Below are positions 6,127 through 9,276 of a stretch of 9,276 nt of DNA, piece by piece. The position numbers and the translations under genes are program-made. Numbering within the stretch: the first letter of the stretch is position 1; every line of letters starts with the position of its first letter. A model generated the notes under the pieces. That model was given only the letters and a program-made list of their open reading frames with translations, searched no databases and was not told where the DNA came from. Source of the stretch: CAYOEZ01 sp964402955 (GTDB lineage: Bacteria; Chloroflexota; DTOL01; DAOUCN01); assembly GCA_964402955.1 (NCBI GenBank), contig CAYOEZ010000193.1, positions 1 to 9,276 of the forward strand, written 5' to 3'.

Positions 6127-8614
6127 CCCCGAGGCCTTGCGCGCAGCTCTCCCATTGGCGGCAGTGGTCATCGCTCTCCTAGTCGTGGCGGGCCTCGCCA
6201 GAAAAAGGGATCTGTTCCTGGGGCCGGAATTTGATCTTCCGCTGGTGGCACTGCTCGTCATGCTCGTCGTGTCGCTGGCCGTGTCGCTGGCCGTGTCTGT
6301 CGACCGCCATGCCAGTTTGGTCCAGGTCACGACGACGCTGGCCGGCATGCTGGTCTTCTGGCTGGGCGCGCGCAGATGGCGCCAGGCGCCTGGTATGCTT
6401 GTTGCCTGTGTATGGCTGCTACTTATCGGCTGTGTCGTTGCTGCCGCCGGTTTGGTCGGCGCAGAGTGGCAACCGGTCAAGCTGTTCACGCTCTGGCCCG
6501 TGTACGATCATCTGCCGCGACTGATCTTGAGCACACCGCACGCGCTGATCGGCGACCTCCATGCCAATCAACTTGGCGGCGCTCTGGCTGTCTGTCTGCC
6601 GTCTACGCTTGGTTTGGCGCTCTACCTTGGCGCGCAGAAGCAGCCCGGTTGGGACGGGCGACGGCCTTGGCTGGTGTGGCTGATCGGCCTGTTGCTGGCG
6701 ATGATGACAGCGGTGCTGATCCTGACACAGTCACGCACCAGCTACATTGGCGCCGCGGCCGGGCTGGCAGCGATGCTTGTTCTACTGCAATGGCAACGTC
6801 TGGTGCGCTTCTTACCTGCGCTGTTGGTGTGTGCATTGGCGGCAACGGGCGTCTGGGCCATCGCATCTGCAAGGATCGACTCCAGATCCACTGTCACGAA
6901 CGGGCTATCGGGCCTCGCTAGTATTGGCGTCGTCGACGGAGCCAGCGCTGACGACGGGGCAGCCCGCAGTGAGATATGGACAAACGCTGTACGCATGCTG
7001 CGTGACTACCCTTTCACAGGGGCTGGTCTCTACACCTTCCCGGTTGTGTCCAGGGCTAACTATGCCTATAACGTGGTGCTGCCAGACTATCCCCTCGGCC
7101 ACAGCCACAACATTTTCCTGCAAACTGGGGTCGACTTTGGCGTCGTTGGTCTGGCTGCCCTTTTCGTCTTATTGCTCGTTCTGGCACGGTGCGGCCTGGA
7201 CCTTGCTGTACTTCTGTCAAAACAAACAGCGGCGCTGTTGGCCGCCGGTGTCAGCGGAAGCCTGGTCGTTTGCGTCGTGGCCGGTCTCGGTGATATTAGT
7301 ACACTGCCATTCGGCATCCACGGTGGGTTTCTGTTTTGGATCGCGTCTGGCGCGTTGGCCGGGGCATGGCGCTCAGAGCGGGCCAACCATGCCGACCAGC
7401 GCCCCAACCTGAGCCCTACGCATAGCCGCCGTGTGCCCTGGCCTGGCGTCATCGTGGTCATTGCCGCGATCATGCTTCTGGGCGGCCCGACAGCGCTGAC
7501 CTGGCTGCAGGTCAACCGCGCCAGCGTGGCGTTGGATCACCTGCTCCTGCGACCTGCTTCCAGCAGCGCAGCACGCGCAGACGGCATTCGCACACTCCTA
7601 CCTCTACTGCGAAGCACAGCACACGCCGTTGGCTCGTGGCAGAGTGTGCGCTTGGGCCGGGCATACCTTGAGCTTGGCGACACCCCTGCTGCGCTGGCAG
7701 CGTGGCAGCAGGCGCTTGCCCAGGCCGTGACCTATCTCGTCAGTCAGGGCGACGCCTATTGGTGGCGCAGCAATCGGGCTCCTGCCGAACGCTACTACCG
7801 GTTGGCCCTGCAAGTTGCGGCTAGCCCACAGTCCCAATACCGCCTGGCGCGTGCGCTCGAAAGTGTGCGCGACGACGAGGCGTTGACGCTCTATGGGCAG
7901 GTGCTGGCCGAGAGTGTTGCCACGTTCGACACGGCCTCCCGGAGCGATGCACGGCTGCGCATGGGGCGGCTGCTCGCGCGGAGCGGTGACTGGCCGGCGG
8001 CGCTTGAGCAGTATGACCTTGGCCTGGCGGCGGCGCCTGCGGCTGGCGACCTGCTTGTGGCCAAAGCCGAGGCGATTGGCCGGCTCAAGGGCAGCAACCG
8101 GCCAGACGAGGCGTTCCTCCTACAGGCCAGCGCAGCGCGGCCCGGCAGCGTGCCGGTCTACAAGGCATTGGTCGCCCTCTACCTGCAAAATGGGCAGGCG
8201 GATAATGCTCGTATGTGGGCAGAGCGGTCCTTGCGCACCATGCCAGGTAGCGTGTGGCCGCAGATGATGATGGGCCAGGCGCTGTTGTCGCAGGATGAAG
8301 CGCCTGCTGCCATTACCTACTTCCGCCGCGCCGACTTGATGCGACGCAATTTGGCCGATCCGCACTTGGGGCTGGCGGACGCCTATCGACGGATGGGCGA
8401 CATCGACAAGGCCGTCACCGAGACCCAGACGGCTGCTGAGACTGAACCGTACAAGCCTGAGGTGCAGGCCGCGGTCGGAGATATGTTGCGCGAGCTGGGC
8501 AAGGGTGAGAGAGCGCACAAGGCCTATGAACGAACGCTTGCCCTTGACGCGCAGAACGAACAAGCTCGTCAAGGCTTGCTTGCTCTTGAACGAGGAGCAG
8601 CGACCGTCCCGTAG
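6092..8614 (+). CDS. O-antigen ligase/polymerase-like (Wzy_C) membrane protein with C-terminal TPR domain
   Basis: The uninterrupted frame starts at GTG 6092 and gives 840 residues. The start is doubtful: there is no good ribosome-binding site, the first 11 residues are polar, and a better N-terminus lies in another frame before the T run at 6120-6126. Multiple membrane helices fill residues 17-480. The Wzy_C core shows LTQSRTSYIG (211-220), EIWTNAVRMLRDYPFTGAGL (294-313) and the loop HSHNIFLQTGVDFGVVGL (337-354), whose His is the expected active-site region. Enzymes of this family transfer or polymerise lipid-linked glycans outside the membrane, onto lipid A, another glycan or protein Ser/Thr. 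The C-terminal part (about 512-835) is a chain of TPR-like helical pairs (YLELGDTPAALAAWQQAL, LARSGDWPAALEQYDLGL, YLQNGQADNARMWAERSL, YRRMGDIDKAVTETQTA, LRELGKGERAHKAYERTL), probably on the outer side. It follows the GT4 gene closely and likely belongs to the same operon. Confidence 0.82.
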   Translation: MDDCRNPTGVFFPEALRAALPLAAVVIALLVVAGLARKRDLFLGPEFDLPLVALLVMLVVSLAVSLAVSVDRHASLVQVTTTLAGMLVFWLGARRWRQAPGMLVACVWLLLIGCVVAAAGLVGAEWQPVKLFTLWPVYDHLPRLILSTPHALIGDLHANQLGGALAVCLPSTLGLALYLGAQKQPGWDGRRPWLVWLIGLLLAMMTAVLILTQSRTSYIGAAAGLAAMLVLLQWQRLVRFLPALLVCALAATGVWAIASARIDSRSTVTNGLSGLASIGVVDGASADDGAARSEIWTNAVRMLRDYPFTGAGLYTFPVVSRANYAYNVVLPDYPLGHSHNIFLQTGVDFGVVGLAALFVLLLVLARCGLDLAVLLSKQTAALLAAGVSGSLVVCVVAGLGDISTLPFGIHGGFLFWIASGALAGAWRSERANHADQRPNLSPTHSRRVPWPGVIVVIAAIMLLGGPTALTWLQVNRASVALDHLLLRPASSSAARADGIRTLLPLLRSTAHAVGSWQSVRLGRAYLELGDTPAALAAWQQALAQAVTYLVSQGDAYWWRSNRAPAERYYRLALQVAASPQSQYRLARALESVRDDEALTLYGQVLAESVATFDTASRSDARLRMGRLLARSGDWPAALEQYDLGLAAAPAAGDLLVAKAEAIGRLKGSNRPDEAFLLQASAARPGSVPVYKALVALYLQNGQADNARMWAERSLRTMPGSVWPQMMMGQALLSQDEAPAAITYFRRADLMRRNLADPHLGLADAYRRMGDIDKAVTETQTAAETEPYKPEVQAAVGDMLRELGKGERAHKAYERTLALDAQNEQARQGLLALERGAATVP
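6120..6126 (+). other. Seven-T run at the frame junction
   Basis: TTTTTTT followed by CCCC sits exactly where the hydrophobic reading moves from the frame of ATG 6030 to the frame of the ligase. In the first frame it reads GTG TTT TTT TCC, and a -1 slip or one extra T gives TTT TTT TTC CCC GAG. Homopolymers of this type are both error-prone in sequencing and classic sites of slippage. Confidence 0.55.
6269..6297 (+). repeat. 12-bp tandem repeat inside a ligase membrane helix
   Basis: The unit GTGTCGCTGGCC occurs twice in direct succession (6269-6280, 6281-6292) and a third partial copy GTGTC follows. It encodes the repeated SLAV in the helix around residues 60-70. Being a multiple of three it keeps frame, and it could vary in copy number by slippage; probably neutral. 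Confidence 0.7.
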
Positions 8615-8634
8615 CCGGCTTCGCACATGGAGAG

Positions 8635-8679
8635 TGGCAACGGCTGGAAGTACAGCCGGCGGGAGAATGGTCGTTGCCA
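8635..8679. repeat. Nested inverted repeats between the ligase and the second dockerin gene
   Basis: An inner hairpin has arms 8641-8646 (CGGCTG) and 8653-8658 (CAGCCG) with a 6-base loop. Flanking arms TGGCAA (8635-8640) and TTGCCA (8674-8679) can extend it with a 15-base bulge on the 3' side. There is no T-run, so it is not a typical terminator. It lies just upstream of the ribosome-binding site at 8686-8690 and could stabilise the operon mRNA end or affect translation of the next gene. The role is unproven. Confidence 0.5.
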
Positions 8680-8685
8680 ACTGGG

Positions 8686-8690
8686 GGGAG
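8686..8690 (+). promoter_or_regulatory. Ribosome-binding site selecting ATG 8700
   Basis: GGGAG at the end of a six-G run directly abuts an ATG at 8691, too close to use it, but lies 9 bases before the ATG at 8700. It therefore favours 8700 as the start of the second dockerin protein; the two choices differ by three residues. Confidence 0.65.
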
Positions 8691-8699
8691 ATGACACAT

Positions 8700-9276
8700 A
8701 TGAATCCTCTAATTCGTGCCAGGCAACACAGCGTGCATCTCAGGCTCACAGGGGCGGCGGCGGCGCTGGCCGTCCTTGCCGCGCTCCTCGCTCCCGCCAT
8801 CATTGCACAGGGAGAAGCACTGGCAAACGGCGGCACCGTCACAATCCCGCTGTGCTTGTTGGTCGCCTACCAGGGACACGGCGCGGCGGGGACCAACCGC
8901 TGGATGCTTCCGGTCAACACCACGGTCTACGCGGCGTCTACGGGCAACGTCATCGTGGCCTGGACGCAGACGACCGACAGCAACGGCGGCTACTGCTCGG
9001 CGATCACCATACCTTCTTCGCCCACTGTTGTCGACGTTCAGGTCAAGCACAGCCACACTCTGAGCAACAAGAAACTTGGTGTTGAGCTACCGGGACCTGG
9101 CGCCTACATCAACATGGGCACGCTGCTCGAAGGCGACGCCAACGACAGCGATGATGTCTCGATCACCGACTTCTCCATCCTGCGCACAACCTATGTGCTG
9201 GCTTGCCCGCCCTGCGACGGGCGCGCCGATTTCAACGAAGACGGCGCCATCTCGATTCTCGACTTCTCCCTGCTGC
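8700..9276 (+). CDS. Secreted dockerin-domain protein, 3'-truncated by the window edge
   Basis: The frame is open from ATG 8700 (alternative ATG 8691) to the right edge, giving 192 residues with no stop. Residues 1-42 form a signal peptide: Arg/His-bearing N-region, Ala/Leu-rich core (about 18-37) and an Ala-rich end with likely cleavage near ALA-NG (42/43). The mature part begins with the module also present in the gene at 3..1019 (YQGHG 57-61, VDVQVKHSHTLSNKK 111-125, GTLLEGD 140-146). Dockerin-like repeats follow: first loop 146-157 with DFSILRT, and second loop 177-188 with DFSLL cut by the edge. A CPPCD motif (169-173) sits between the loops. It is therefore exported and probably binds calcium and a cohesin. 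There is no Thr/Pro linker before the module here, unlike the first gene. It follows the ligase by 85 bases on the same strand and may be co-transcribed with it. C-terminal domains are unseen. Confidence 0.85.
   Translation, partial: MNPLIRARQHSVHLRLTGAAAALAVLAALLAPAIIAQGEALANGGTVTIPLCLLVAYQGHGAAGTNRWMLPVNTTVYAASTGNVIVAWTQTTDSNGGYCSAITIPSSPTVVDVQVKHSHTLSNKKLGVELPGPGAYINMGTLLEGDANDSDDVSITDFSILRTTYVLACPPCDGRADFNEDGAISILDFSLL
9132..9276 (+). other. Dockerin-like domain, cut by the window edge
   Basis: The first Ca-loop DANDSDDVSITD is followed by FSILRTTY, then ACPPCDGRA, then the second loop DFNEDGAISILD and FSLL. In my hand alignment 30 of 48 residues match the dockerin of the gene at 3..1019, including both Cys of the CPxCD motif. 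Confidence 0.78.

Noticed and set aside
8614..8660. GCCGGC at 8614-8619 and 8655-8660 as an intrinsic terminator
   Set aside because: The 6-base palindromes lie 35 bases apart with no T-run, and such GC palindromes are common in DNA of this composition.
8120..8842. 240-codon - strand frame opposite the TPR region
   Set aside because: It lies antisense to well-supported TPR and signal-peptide coding sequence, and its translation shows no domain.

Overview
The window reads as a stretch of a GC-rich bacterial chromosome, most likely from the Chloroflexota (Anaerolineae/Caldilineae-like). The phylum call is an inference. It rests on the secreted proteins with Thr-Pro-rich linkers and the 'YQGHG...LSNKK...GTLLEGDA..DITDFS' dockerin module, an architecture I associate with Chloroflexota, and on the O-antigen-ligase/TPR fusion. 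All recognised genes lie on the + strand.

Layout: (1) 3..1019 is the 3' part of a gene for a secreted protein with a Thr/Pro linker, a beta-rich module, a type I dockerin-like pair of Ca-binding repeats and a C-terminal cohesin-like domain. (2) 1020..1282 is a non-coding gap with a perfect 13-bp inverted repeat. (3) 1283..8614 is a tightly packed surface-glycan operon: a Wzx-type flippase, a zinc-ribbon SAM methyltransferase, a GT2 glycosyltransferase, a GT4 glycosyltransferase and an O-antigen ligase/polymerase-like membrane protein with a TPR tail. The first four genes are joined by 4-base stop/start overlaps (GTGA or ATGA). The N-terminus of the fifth seems to be split between two frames at a run of seven T. 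(4) A short spacer with nested inverted repeats is followed at 8700 by a second, paralogous dockerin protein. It has a clear signal peptide and runs off the right edge.

How they may work together: the GT2 and GT4 enzymes add sugars to a lipid-linked glycan on the cytoplasmic face, the methyltransferase may modify it, the flippase moves it across the membrane, and the Wzy_C protein polymerises it or transfers it to an acceptor. The two flanking secreted proteins share a dockerin module, and at least one carries a Thr/Pro linker. They are candidates for cell-surface partners or acceptors of the glycan. That link is inferred from position and domain content only. No initiating glycosyltransferase, nucleotide-sugar synthesis gene, chain-length regulator, RNA gene, transposase or CRISPR array is visible.
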